From Streptomyces katrae (lineage in GTDB: Bacteria > Actinomycetota > Actinomycetes > Streptomycetales > Streptomycetaceae): a DNA stretch of 8,765 nucleotides. Under the pieces are notes generated by a model, which worked only from the letters and a program-made list of their open reading frames with translations, ran no database searches and was not told the DNA's origin. This document shows, piece by piece, positions 1 to 5,934 of this stretch (positions within the stretch are counted from its first letter, which is position 1; each line of letters opens with the position of its first letter). The stretch lies in NCBI RefSeq assembly GCF_000966975.1, contig NZ_JZWV01000206.1:1-8765 (forward strand), read 5' to 3'. The translations under genes and the position numbers were made by a program.

Positions 1-19
1 AGATGTGTATAAGAGACAG
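1..19 (+). other. Tn5 mosaic end / sequencing adapter remnant
   Basis: The first 19 bases are AGATGTGTATAAGAGACAG, an exact match to the Tn5 transposase mosaic end carried by tagmentation library adapters. It sits at the extreme edge of the window and nothing else transposon-like follows, so it is best read as untrimmed adapter at a contig end and not as a resident element. Genomic sequence probably starts at base 20. Confidence 0.93.
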
Positions 20-236
20 GCCCACCGCCGGTTCTCCCGGGCCGGCTTGTGTCGCCTCGGTGGACTTCTCCGCCGTCCCCGTGCGCGCCGGGAGGGCGGC
101 GGGGTGCGGCCGCGGGCCACCGGGCGTAGTCCCGCAAGCCCCGGAATATCCCTGACCGTTTGCCGTCGTGAAGGTCCTGTGCGGACGGCATCCGCCCTGG
201 CAGGGCGGTCCGGCAGTGAGAACCCTCCGGAATCAG

Positions 237-289
237 CCACCGGCGGCCCGTCGGCCCGCCCACGCGAGGGCGGGCCGACCGGCCGGTGG
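237..289. terminator. Long GC-rich hairpin, probable terminator
   Basis: A perfect 12-bp stem, GTCGGCCCGCCC (250-261) with GGGCGGGCCGAC (268-279), closes a 6-base loop. It is extended outward by a second perfect 8-bp stem, CCACCGGC (237-244) with GCCGGTGG (282-289), across a small asymmetric internal loop. No U-tract follows, which is common for Streptomyces terminators. It probably ends a transcript entering from the missing upstream side and insulates the SARP region. Confidence 0.6.
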
Positions 290-430
290 ACGGCCGTGTG
301 GCGTGCGGGCCGAGGTCCGAATCCACGCGGCGGGCCACCTTGCCCAGGCGGGCGCCTCCTTCTGTTTCAAGCCGGGTTCCAGCGATGCTCAGGCCGGGCT
401 CCGTCGTCGGACGATCAAGATTGCGCTTCA

Positions 431-452
431 GTAAACCGCGAAAGCGGTTTGT
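431..452. promoter_or_regulatory. ARE-like box 1 (gamma-butyrolactone receptor operator)
   Basis: GTAAACCG-cgaaag-CGGTTTGT fits ACAAACCG-N6-CGGTTTGT at 6/8 and 8/8 arm positions. The core AAACCGC (433-439) and GCGGTTT (444-450) is a perfect palindrome. Boxes of this type bind ScbR/ArpA-family repressors. No clear -10/-35 overlaps it and no start codon is near; the closest supported gene is SARP1, more than 360 bp downstream. Confidence 0.72.
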
Positions 453-720
453 ACTGAGGGCTCAAATCCGTACTGGCCGGCCTCGGAGGGCTGTGGATGC
501 GGGGGAGGCGCCCCGCCAGGAGGCCCCAACCGACGAGATTCGGCCAACTTCTTGGTCTGTTTCCTGCCGTTTCACGCCACTCTTTGCGTCGTGCGACAAG
601 AGGTTTTCTTGATCATCAGGTTGGAGTAGAGCGCTTCTTGACCCCCTCTGGCCATTGAAAGCGCAGGTCAGAGGCGTGCCTGAGGGGCGCGAGGGGGTGT
701 GGTGGAGAGAAAAACGGTAC

Positions 721-747
721 AGCCGGTTTGGTATTGACAAACCGGCT
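721..747. repeat. Perfect 10-bp inverted repeat overlapping the SARP1 promoter
   Basis: AGCCGGTTTG (721-730) and CAAACCGGCT (738-747) are exact reverse complements separated by 7 bases. The right arm overlaps both the TTGACA hexamer (734-739) and the left half of ARE-like box 2, so this may be a second, differently spaced operator for the same or a related repressor. Confidence 0.7.
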
Positions 748-763
748 CAGCTGTTTTTTGCTC
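734..763 (+). promoter_or_regulatory. Probable SARP1 promoter with ARE-like box 2
   Basis: TTGACA at 734-739 is a perfect -35. The -10 would be the weak TTTGCT (757-762, 17-bp spacing) or TTGCTC (758-763, 18-bp spacing). Box 2, ACAAACCG-gctcag-CTGTTTTT at 737-758, matches the shared box pattern at 8/8 and 6/8 arm positions and fills the spacer, the expected place for repression by a gamma-butyrolactone receptor homologue. The implied leader to the GTG at 815 is about 45 bases. Confidence 0.65.
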
Positions 764-814
764 GTTCCAGCGAACTTCGAGGGTTCATCCAAGGACGAAG
801 CAGGGGAGTACGGC

Positions 815-1636
815 GTGGACATCGATGTACTGGGCGCACTGACCGTGCGGGAGAACGGGGTCTCGATCACTCCCACCGCCGCCAAGCCCCGCCAGGTGCT
901 GGCGCTGCTCGCGCTCCACGCGGACCAGGTGGTGCCCGTGGCCGCGCTCATCGAGGAGCTGTGGGGGACCGAGCCGCCGCGCAGTGCCCGGACCACGCTG
1001 CAGACGTACGTACTCCAGCTGCGCGGCCTCATCAGCCAGGCGCTCGAGGGCACCGACGGGTCGCGTACCGCCAAGGACGTGCTCGTCACGCTGCCGGGCG
1101 GATACATGCTCAACAGCGGCGGCGGCACCAGTGACGTCCGCGAATTCGACCGGCTGGCCGGAATGGGCTACCGGGCCATGGACGCCGGGGACTTCCCCAC
1201 TGCCGCGCGGCTGCTGCGCGAGGCCCTCGCGCTGTGGTCCGGGCAGGCCTTCGCCGACGTCGACGGCGGGGTCCAGCTGGACATGGAAACCCGGCGGCTG
1301 GAGGAGACCCGGCTGTGCGCGCTCGACCAGCGCATCGAGGCCGACCTGCGCCTCGGCCGGCACCGCGAGCTGCTCGCGGAGCTGACCGTGCTGGCCAGCC
1401 GCTACCGCATCCACGAGAACCTGCACGGGCAGTTCATGCTCGCCCTGCACCGCTCGGGCCGGCGCGGCGAGGCGCTCAGCGTCTACCAGCGGCTGCGCTC
1501 CACCCTGGTGCGCGAGCTCGGCATCGAGCCGTCCGCCGCCCTGCGCAGCCTGCAGCGCTCGATCCTGATGAGCAGCCCCGAGAGCCCGGCGGAATCCCCG
1601 GAGACGGCGCGCAAGCGGCTCGCCCGGGTCGGCTGA
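815..1636 (+). CDS. SARP-family transcriptional activator 1
   Basis: This is a 273-residue small SARP, a cluster-specific activator that binds direct heptamer repeats near -35 and recruits RNA polymerase. It begins with an OmpR-type winged helix (residues 1 to about 95: VLGALTV, then PTAAKPRQVLALLALHADQVVPVAALIEEL read as conserved blocks, then LWG and TTLQTYVLQLR). A bacterial transcriptional activation domain follows (about 100-245), recognisable from the AARLLREALALWSGQAF, DLRLGRHRELLAEL and HRSGRRGEALSVYQRLR segments. I chose GTG 815 because AGGGGAG (802-808) lies 6 bases upstream and because the copy downstream then has exactly the same length. An in-frame TTG at 728 lies inside the promoter and has no ribosome-binding site. 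An ARE-like box covers its promoter, so repression by the TetR protein at 4313-4927 is likely. AlpT/U/V and Aur1PR-type SARPs are the comparable regulators in angucycline clusters. Confidence 0.93.
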   Translation: MDIDVLGALTVRENGVSITPTAAKPRQVLALLALHADQVVPVAALIEELWGTEPPRSARTTLQTYVLQLRGLISQALEGTDGSRTAKDVLVTLPGGYMLNSGGGTSDVREFDRLAGMGYRAMDAGDFPTAARLLREALALWSGQAFADVDGGVQLDMETRRLEETRLCALDQRIEADLRLGRHRELLAELTVLASRYRIHENLHGQFMLALHRSGRRGEALSVYQRLRSTLVRELGIEPSAALRSLQRSILMSSPESPAESPETARKRLARVG

Positions 1637-1959
1637 CCCCGGGGGCGGGTGGAACGGCGGCCGATATGAGAAATCTTTGTCAGGTCTTTTGCAGAAGCTG
1701 CCGGAAAACCTGAGAAGCAATTTGCAAAGCCGGGAATCGGAACAGATTCGACGGGCCCGATCCACGGGCTGAGCACGAGGTTTGACGTTCTGTCGGAATC
1801 TTGTGCCGGGAATCCGCCACCTGTTCGCCCGTTTCGGAGGTCCGCTCGACGTCGGCTTGAGCGCCCGGTGATGTTGCCCTGGGCTGCCTTACCGTCATCG
1901 GGTCGAATACTGATAACCGAGAGTATCTCGACGAAATGTGGAGGGGAGACGGGGAGACC
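1637..1959. other. Intergenic region between the two SARP genes
   Basis: I see no gene here. It holds an interrupted hairpin shortly after the SARP1 stop (1681-1712). A TTGACG hexamer at 1782-1787 lacks a convincing -10. A small perfect palindrome, CGAGA-gta-TCTCG (1918-1930), lies just before the SARP2 start. The size and AT-richer stretches suggest SARP2 has its own promoter, but I cannot place it. No ARE-like box was found. Confidence 0.55.
1681..1712. terminator. Interrupted hairpin after SARP1
   Basis: CAGG-(tc)-TTTT-GCAG, loop aag, CTGC-(cgg)-AAAA-CCTG gives three stacked 4-bp helices with small internal loops, starting 45 bases after the SARP1 stop. No T-run follows. It may attenuate or end the SARP1 transcript. 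Confidence 0.4.
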
Positions 1960-2781
1960 GTGGAGATTCAGGTTCTGGGTCCGTTGAGTGCCGAGGTCAA
2001 CGGGGCATCGATCGTTCCTACGGCGGGCAAGCCGCGTCAGATCCTGGCGCTTCTCGCGCTCTACCCGGGCCGGGTGATGCCCGTACCGACCCTCATGGAG
2101 GAGATCTGGGGCACCAAGCTGCCCGAGAGCGCGCTCACCACCCTGCAGACGTACATCCTCCAGCTGCGCCGCAGGCTCGGCACGGCCATGGGGCCGGGCG
2201 CGCCGGGCACGGCCAAGGACGTGCTCGCCACGCGGCACGGGGGCTACCTGCTCCAGATCCCGCAGGAGTCCGTGGACGTCCACAGCTACGAGGCCCTCGC
2301 GGCGGCCGGCCAGAACGCCTTCGACGAGGGTGACGACGAGCGCGCCGCGGACCTGCTGCGCAAGGCGCTCGACCTGTGGCAGGGCCCCGCCCTGGTCGAC
2401 GTACGGGTCGGGCCGATCCTCGAGATCGAGGTGCTGCGGCTCGCGGAGAGCCGGCTCGTTACCACCGAGCGGCGCATCGACGTCGACCTCCGGCTGGGCC
2501 GGCACACCGAACTCCTCGCGGAGCTCACCGAGCTGATGGCCCGCAACCCGCAGCACGAGGGCCTGCACTCGCAGGCCATGGTGGCCCTCTACCGGTCGGG
2601 CCGGCAGGCGACCGCCCTGGACGTCTACCGCCGGCTCCGCGCCCGGCTGATCGGCGAACTGGGGGTGGAACCCTCGCAGCAGCTGCAGCGCCTGCACCAG
2701 GCGATGCTGCGGGTGGACCCCGCGCTGGACGTGGTCGCGGGACCGCGGCGCAGCTCCACCTTCGATCTGTACGCCGCCTAG
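1960..2781 (+). CDS. SARP-family transcriptional activator 2
   Basis: This second small SARP has 273 residues, exactly as many as SARP1, with the same order of winged helix (1 to about 95) and BTAD (about 100-245). Shared blocks include GKPRQILALLAL, TTLQTYILQLRR, TAKDVL, a GGYLL end to the winged helix, DLRLGRHTELLAELTEL and the RSGR segment. The arms differ enough that this is an old duplication or separate acquisition. I chose GTG 1960 because its first residues (VEIQVLGPLS) align with the SARP1 start (VDIDVLGALT). Purine-rich sequence precedes it, though GGGGAG at 1951-1956 is only 3 bases away and a better-formed AGGGGAG lies 11 bases away. An in-frame ATG at 1936 lacks an upstream Shine-Dalgarno and would add 8 residues. 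It faces the ACP-aromatase genes, whose upstream region carries 11-bp-phased repeats. Confidence 0.92.
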   Translation: MEIQVLGPLSAEVNGASIVPTAGKPRQILALLALYPGRVMPVPTLMEEIWGTKLPESALTTLQTYILQLRRRLGTAMGPGAPGTAKDVLATRHGGYLLQIPQESVDVHSYEALAAAGQNAFDEGDDERAADLLRKALDLWQGPALVDVRVGPILEIEVLRLAESRLVTTERRIDVDLRLGRHTELLAELTELMARNPQHEGLHSQAMVALYRSGRQATALDVYRRLRARLIGELGVEPSQQLQRLHQAMLRVDPALDVVAGPRRSSTFDLYAA

Positions 2782-2809
2782 GTATATCAGGGAGCGGCCG
2801 GTCGGCCGG

Positions 2810-2860
2810 GCGGGGTGGTGGCGGGGCTCCAGCGCGGCTGGGGCCCGGCGTGAGCGGCCC
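2810..2860 (+). promoter_or_regulatory. Candidate SARP-binding heptamer array, 11-bp phase
   Basis: Related heptamers start at 2810 (GCGGGGT), 2821 (GCGGGGC), 2832 (GCGCGGC), 2843 (GCCCGGC) and 2854 (GCGGCCC), exactly 11 bp apart. SARPs of the ActII-ORF4/DnrI type read direct heptamers on one face of the helix at this spacing. The array ends 74 bases before the ACP start. I see no clear -10, and the GC-rich context raises the chance of coincidence. Confidence 0.4.
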
Positions 2861-2871
2861 TCCAGGGCCGT
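2854..2871. terminator. Short hairpin between SARP2 and ACP
   Basis: CGGCCCT (2855-2861) and AGGGCCG (2864-2870) are perfect complements around CC, which in RNA would open to about a 6-bp stem with a 4-base loop; a G-U pair extends it. It lies 73 bases after the SARP2 stop and could be its terminator, or part of the operator region since it overlaps the last heptamer. Confidence 0.35.
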
Positions 2872-2934
2872 CGGCGAGGCTCCTGGCGACCCGGTATGTG
2901 TCGCCACGCCGGCGGACCAGGAGAGAGGCACACC

Positions 2935-3198
2935 ATGCAGCGGCTCGAACTCACCGACCTGACCCGCATCCTGCGGTTCTGGGGAGGCGAGGAGGAGTGT
3001 GTCGAGCTGACCGAGGACGTCCAGGACCTCTACTGGGACGAGCTCGGCTACGACTCGCTCTCCGTCCTGCAGACCACCGGCTCCATCGAGCGCAAGTTCG
3101 ACGTCCTCCTCGACGGGGAGCTCTTCGAACTGGGCGACACCCCCCGGCGCTACCTCGAACTGGTCAACCGCGTCCTGGGCAGCCGGGCCGCGGTCTGA
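2935..3198 (+). CDS. Type II polyketide synthase acyl carrier protein
   Basis: This 87-residue protein has the normal size of a free polyketide ACP. It would carry the growing poly-beta-ketone chain as a thioester on a 4'-phosphopantetheine arm. The attachment motif is LGYDSLSVLQT, with Ser41 as the modified residue; the preceding acidic stretch (EDVQDLYWDEL) and following amphipathic helix (TGSIERKFDVLL) are typical. ATG 2935 is preceded by AGGAG (2919-2923) followed by GAGAGG, whereas the in-frame ATG at 2896 has no such site and would add unrelated residues. Normally the ACP follows KSalpha and KSbeta; here SARP2 is upstream instead and no ketosynthase is in the window. The aromatase/cyclase follows 76 bases later, probably on the same transcript. 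It may be the cluster's only ACP, relocated, or a second one. Confidence 0.93.
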   Translation: MQRLELTDLTRILRFWGGEEECVELTEDVQDLYWDELGYDSLSVLQTTGSIERKFDVLLDGELFELGDTPRRYLELVNRVLGSRAAV

Positions 3199-3274
3199 GG
3201 CTCCAGTGGCGGTCCGTCCGGACTCCGGCGGATCGCGACAGGATCTGTGGCAAGCGCCGAGAGAGGGGTGTCCG

Positions 3275-4234
3275 ATGTCTGTCGAGCGAGTGCACCGGCT
3301 GTCCTACGCGGTCGACGCGGCCGCGCCGGCCGGAGCCCTGTACGCCCTGGTGGCCGACACCGCGCCGTGGCCGCTGTTCCTGCCGGACACCGTCCACACG
3401 GAACGCCTGGACTTCGACGGCACCGTCGAGCGGTACTCCCACTGGACGGGGACGGACGGGCACCCGCGCCGGTCGCTGTGGCGGCGGGCCCTGGACGCCG
3501 GGCGGCGGCGCGTGGACTTCCGCGAGGAGCGTCCGGCCGGCCCCGTGACGGGGGCCGGCGGCAGCTGGCGGGTCGAGGAACTGGCCCCGGGCTGGTCGCG
3601 GCTGGTCCTGGAACAGGACCTCACCGTCGTGGAGGGCCCCGGGGCGGAGCGCGTCCTGGCCGAGGCCGGGGCCCGGGGGCGGGCGGCGGCCGACGGGCTG
3701 CGGGCCGTCGCCGAGCGCTGGCGGCGGCTCGACGGGCTGCTGGTGTCCTTCGAGGAGTCCGTGAGGATCCAGGGGCCCGCCGAACCGGTCCACGCGTTCC
3801 TCTACGAGGTGGGCGCCTGGACCGGACGGGTGGCGCACGTCGCGGAGGCCGAGGTGGTGGAGGACCGGCCCGGGGTGCAGCGCGTCCGGCTGGTCAGCCT
3901 GGCCGAGGACGGCACCCCGTATCCCACGGAGGAGGTGCGGGTGTGCTTCCCGGCGGCCGGGCGCATCGTCTTCAAGCGGTCCCGGCCGCACCCCCTGCTC
4001 GTGGCGCACGCCGGCGAGTGGTCCGTGGAGCCGGATCCGGCCGGGGTGACCGTGGTGTGCCGCAACGACGTCCTGCTGGACGAGAGCGCGGTGGAGCGGG
4101 TGCTGGGACCGGGCGCGGACCTGGAGCGGGCGCGCCGGTACGTGCGCGAGGTGCTCGGGCGGGAGAGCAGGGCCGTGCTGGGGCCGGCGGGGGAGTACGG
4201 CGGGGAGCCGGTCAGGGCCCTGCGGTCGGTGTGA
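3275..4234 (+). CDS. Didomain aromatase/cyclase (START/Bet v1 fold)
   Basis: This 319-residue protein matches the length of ActVII-type didomain aromatase/cyclases, which dehydrate and aromatise the first ring of the cyclised polyketide while it is bound to the ACP. Two polyketide-cyclase/START-like halves are visible. The first is about residues 1-150, with APWPLFLPDTVHTERLDFDG and YSHWTGTDG, then W-R-V-E-E-L and SRLVLEQDLTV. The second is about 165-300, starting SFEESVRIQGPAEPVHAFLYEV and including FKRSRPHPLLVAHAGEW. The Trp-Pro element near the start of half one and the E-x-S/V-x-I start of half two are characteristic. ATG 3275 has AGGGG (3264-3268) 6 bases upstream; an in-frame GTG at 3206 has none. 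It ends 33 bases before a strong hairpin. I see no missing region or frameshift. Confidence 0.93.
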   Translation: MSVERVHRLSYAVDAAAPAGALYALVADTAPWPLFLPDTVHTERLDFDGTVERYSHWTGTDGHPRRSLWRRALDAGRRRVDFREERPAGPVTGAGGSWRVEELAPGWSRLVLEQDLTVVEGPGAERVLAEAGARGRAAADGLRAVAERWRRLDGLLVSFEESVRIQGPAEPVHAFLYEVGAWTGRVAHVAEAEVVEDRPGVQRVRLVSLAEDGTPYPTEEVRVCFPAAGRIVFKRSRPHPLLVAHAGEWSVEPDPAGVTVVCRNDVLLDESAVERVLGPGADLERARRYVREVLGRESRAVLGPAGEYGGEPVRALRSV

Positions 4235-4267
4235 ACCCCGGTCGTGGGGCGTGTGCTCCCGGATGGG

Positions 4268-4308
4268 CCCGTGGCCCGTCGCCGCCGGCAGCGGCGACGG
4301 GCCACGGG
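4268..4308. terminator. Bidirectional terminator between convergent genes
   Basis: An uninterrupted 18-bp perfect stem (4268-4285 with 4291-4308) around a 5-base loop, cggca. It lies 33 bases after the aromatase/cyclase stop and 4 bases from the stop of the convergent TetR gene, so it can end both transcripts. No T-run flanks either side. Confidence 0.85.
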
Positions 4309-4312
4309 TGCG

Positions 4313-4927
4313 TCAGCTTCCGCGCCCGGCCGACTCCAGTTCGCGCAGGACGGCGGGCGCGGCCAGACAGGGCATCACCACCCGCCAGAACCCGGACAGC
4401 GTACGGGGGGCCAGCCACTGGGGGTCGTCGCGGCCGAGGGCCTCGAAGCCGAGGGTGGCCGCCACCACGGTCGTCGCGACGTTGCGGTGGTTGAGCCCGG
4501 GCAGCAGGGCCCCCTCCTCCGCGGCCTCGACCAGCAGCCGGTACACGTAGTCGTGCCACTCCCTGGGCAGGGCGAAGGAGGACGGATAGGCCGGTTCCCG
4601 GTTCAGCTGGAAGGCGGCCCGGGCCACGACGTCCGACAGCAGCAGGCCGGCGAGTGCCTGTGAACTGTCCGCCATGCACTGGAGCGCCGAGGTCCGCCGC
4701 TCGTACACCTCGCGGGTGACCGCGCGCAGGGTCCGGGCCCCGGCGGCCTCGACGGCCTGCGCGACGGCCGCCTTGTTCTCGAAGTGGAAGTGGAGCGCGC
4801 CCGGGCTCACTCCGGCGCCGACGCTGATCATGTTCAGCGTCGCCTCTGCGTACCCGCGCCGTCCGAACACCGTGGCCGCTGACTCGAGCAGTGCTTGACG
4901 GGTTCGGACGGCGCGTTCTTGTTTCAT
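4313..4927 (-). CDS. TetR-family gamma-butyrolactone receptor-like repressor
   Basis: This 204-residue protein belongs to the ArpA/ScbR/JadR2 group. Its N-terminus, MKQERAVRTRQALLESAATVF, and the helix-turn-helix ending GVSPGALHFHFENK (about residues 30-52) are close to the group's usual KQERAIRTR and KGALYFHF pattern. The C-terminal half (about 60-204) is the ligand and dimer domain. Trp124, in ALPREWHDYVY, appears to sit where ArpA has its ligand-sensing Trp119. ATG 4927 has AGGAG 9 bases upstream; the frame stays open to 5095 but that extension crosses the promoter. It probably represses itself, the divergent response regulator and SARP1 through the ARE-like boxes. True hormone receptors and pseudo-receptors that bind pathway products cannot be told apart by eye; the JadR1-like neighbour favours a pseudo-receptor. 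Confidence 0.92.
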   Translation of the reverse strand: MKQERAVRTRQALLESAATVFGRRGYAEATLNMISVGAGVSPGALHFHFENKAAVAQAVEAAGARTLRAVTREVYERRTSALQCMADSSQALAGLLLSDVVARAAFQLNREPAYPSSFALPREWHDYVYRLLVEAAEEGALLPGLNHRNVATTVVAATLGFEALGRDDPQWLAPRTLSGFWRVVMPCLAAPAVLRELESAGRGS

Positions 4928-4957
4928 CACGCATAGCTCCTGTATCAGTTTCCTTCT

Positions 4958-4986
4958 ATTATTAAACCGCCCCGTTGGTATGGGAA
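4958..4986 (-). promoter_or_regulatory. Promoter of the TetR repressor with ARE-like box 3
   Basis: Read on the minus strand, -35 TTCCCA (4986 to 4981) and -10 AATAAT (4963 to 4958) are 17 bases apart, matching consensus at 4/6 and 5/6. On the plus strand the box is TTAAACCG-ccccgt-TGGTATGG (4962-4983), matching the shared pattern at 6/8 and 5/8 arm positions, and it covers the whole spacer. This suggests autorepression. It is the most degenerate of the four boxes. Confidence 0.6.
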
Positions 4987-5088
4987 GAGCGCGCCGACAG
5001 CCTCTAGTGGCTTGATCAACGGCGATTCGTGCCCCGCTGTGGCCTGATTCGAACCACTTATCGCGAACCTTGCCGCGATTTGCGGGCT

Positions 5089-5118
5089 TTGACAAACCGA
5101 CGAAGCGGTTTGTATCTT
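5089..5118 (+). promoter_or_regulatory. Response regulator promoter with ARE-like box 4
   Basis: -35 TTGACA (5089-5094) and -10 TATCTT (5113-5118) are 18 bases apart. The box ACAAACCG-acgaag-CGGTTTGT (5092-5113) has perfect 8-bp arms and fills the spacer, so a bound repressor would exclude RNA polymerase. It is the best ARE-like box in the window and defines the pattern used for the others. Confidence 0.8.
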
Positions 5119-5159
5119 CGTTGACGTTGGCTCGACTGAGCTTGAGGGAGGGGGGGCAG

Positions 5160-5930
5160 ATGAACCAGCGGACGTTCGCTGTACTGGAACCTCACACAAC
5201 CGCCGCAGGGGTGAACGGTGGGTTCCTACCGGCCGAGGGACTGAGGGTGCCACCGCACGCGCCGGCCCACTCGGCCCTGTGGCGGGTCCTCATCGTGGAG
5301 AGCAACGCGATGGAGGCGGAGACGCTGGCGCGCGGTCTGCGCCGGCACGGACACGAGGTGGACATCGTCGGCACCGGGAGCGAGGCCCTGCGCGGGTACG
5401 CCGACGCCGACCTGGTCCTCCTCGACCTGGAACTCCCCGACCTCGACGGGCTGGAGGTCTGCCGCGGCATCCGCGCCGCCCACGAGATCCCCCTCATCGC
5501 CGTCACCGCCCGGGGGAGCGAGCTGGACCGGGTCCTGGGCCTCCAGGCCGGAGCGGACGACTACCTCGTCAAGCCCTACGGCTTCCGCGAGCTGATGGCG
5601 CGGATGGAGGCGGTCATGCGCCGCGCGCGGCCGTCCAGACCCGCCGCGGCCACCATCACCTGCGGACCGCTGCGGATCGACGCGGGCACCCGGGAGGTGA
5701 CCCTGAACGGGGAGCCCGTCGAGACCACCCGCAAGGAGTTCGACATGCTCTACCTCCTCGCCTCGCACCCCGACACGGTCATCCCGCGCAAGATGCTGAT
5801 GCAGCAGGTCTGGGGCGACTCCTGGTCCCGCCGGACCGTCGACACGCACGTGAGCACGCTCCGCAACAAGATCGGCGCCAACTGGATCATCACGATCCGC
5901 GGCGTCGGCTTCCGGTTCGGCCAGGGCTGA
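5160..5930 (+). CDS. Atypical OmpR-type response regulator (JadR1-like)
   Basis: This 256-residue protein has a receiver domain (about 41-155) and an OmpR/PhoB winged helix (about 160-254, with TRKEFDMLYLLASHPDTV, VDTHVSTLRNKIG and the terminal RGVGFRF). In the receiver the phospho-acceptor Asp89 (LVLLDLELPDLDG), Thr116 and Lys138 (VKPY) are present. The acidic pair that binds magnesium is replaced by Glu47-Ser48 in VLIVESN. That places it among atypical regulators such as JadR1 and Aur1P, which control angucycline genes; JadR1 senses the end product directly instead of being phosphorylated. No histidine kinase is nearby. ATG 5160 has a strong GGGAGGGGGG site (5146-5156). It leaves an unusual 40-residue N-terminal extension before the receiver, with no better internal start. 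It is divergent from the TetR gene and has an ARE-like box in its promoter. Confidence 0.93.
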   Translation: MNQRTFAVLEPHTTAAGVNGGFLPAEGLRVPPHAPAHSALWRVLIVESNAMEAETLARGLRRHGHEVDIVGTGSEALRGYADADLVLLDLELPDLDGLEVCRGIRAAHEIPLIAVTARGSELDRVLGLQAGADDYLVKPYGFRELMARMEAVMRRARPSRPAAATITCGPLRIDAGTREVTLNGEPVETTRKEFDMLYLLASHPDTVIPRKMLMQQVWGDSWSRRTVDTHVSTLRNKIGANWIITIRGVGFRFGQG

Positions 5931-5934
5931 ACCC

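Larger units (their letters stand above)
20..814. other. Gene-free upstream region of SARP1
   Basis: No open frame here has a credible start, ribosome-binding site and protein-like translation. Frames that stay open translate to Arg/Pro/Gly-rich strings and lack the strong third-position G/C bias of the real genes. The first part (to about 420) is very GC-rich and holds a long hairpin. The second part is noticeably more AT-rich, like a promoter region, and holds two ARE-like boxes (431-452 and 737-758) and the probable SARP1 promoter. A truncated 3' end of an upstream gene before base 155 cannot be excluded but is not supported. Confidence 0.6.

Noticed and set aside
1..19. Resident Tn5-family transposon end
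   Set aside because: No transposase, second mosaic end or target duplication is visible, and it lies exactly at the window edge, so adapter carry-over explains it better.
21..155. Possible 3' end of an upstream gene (open from 21 to a TGA at 153-155)
   Set aside because: By hand count its third-position G/C content is no higher than at the first position, unlike the real genes, and it resembles no family I know. It is too short to decide.
5..457. Open frame of about 150 codons across the left edge
   Set aside because: It starts inside the adapter, translates to an Arg/Pro/Gly-rich string with no known pattern, crosses a long hairpin and an ARE-like box, and has no ribosome-binding site.
1778..1787. 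Possible ARE-like box before SARP2
   Set aside because: AGGTTTG is a single imperfect half-site with no partner arm at the correct distance.
1483..2931. Minus-strand open frame of 482 codons over SARP2
   Set aside because: It runs antisense through a clear SARP gene and both flanking promoter regions, with low-complexity Arg/Gly/Pro-rich translation.
2376..3548. Plus-strand open frame of 390 codons spanning SARP2, ACP and aromatase
   Set aside because: It is out of frame with three well-supported genes and Arg/Pro/Gly-rich throughout; a codon-bias shadow.
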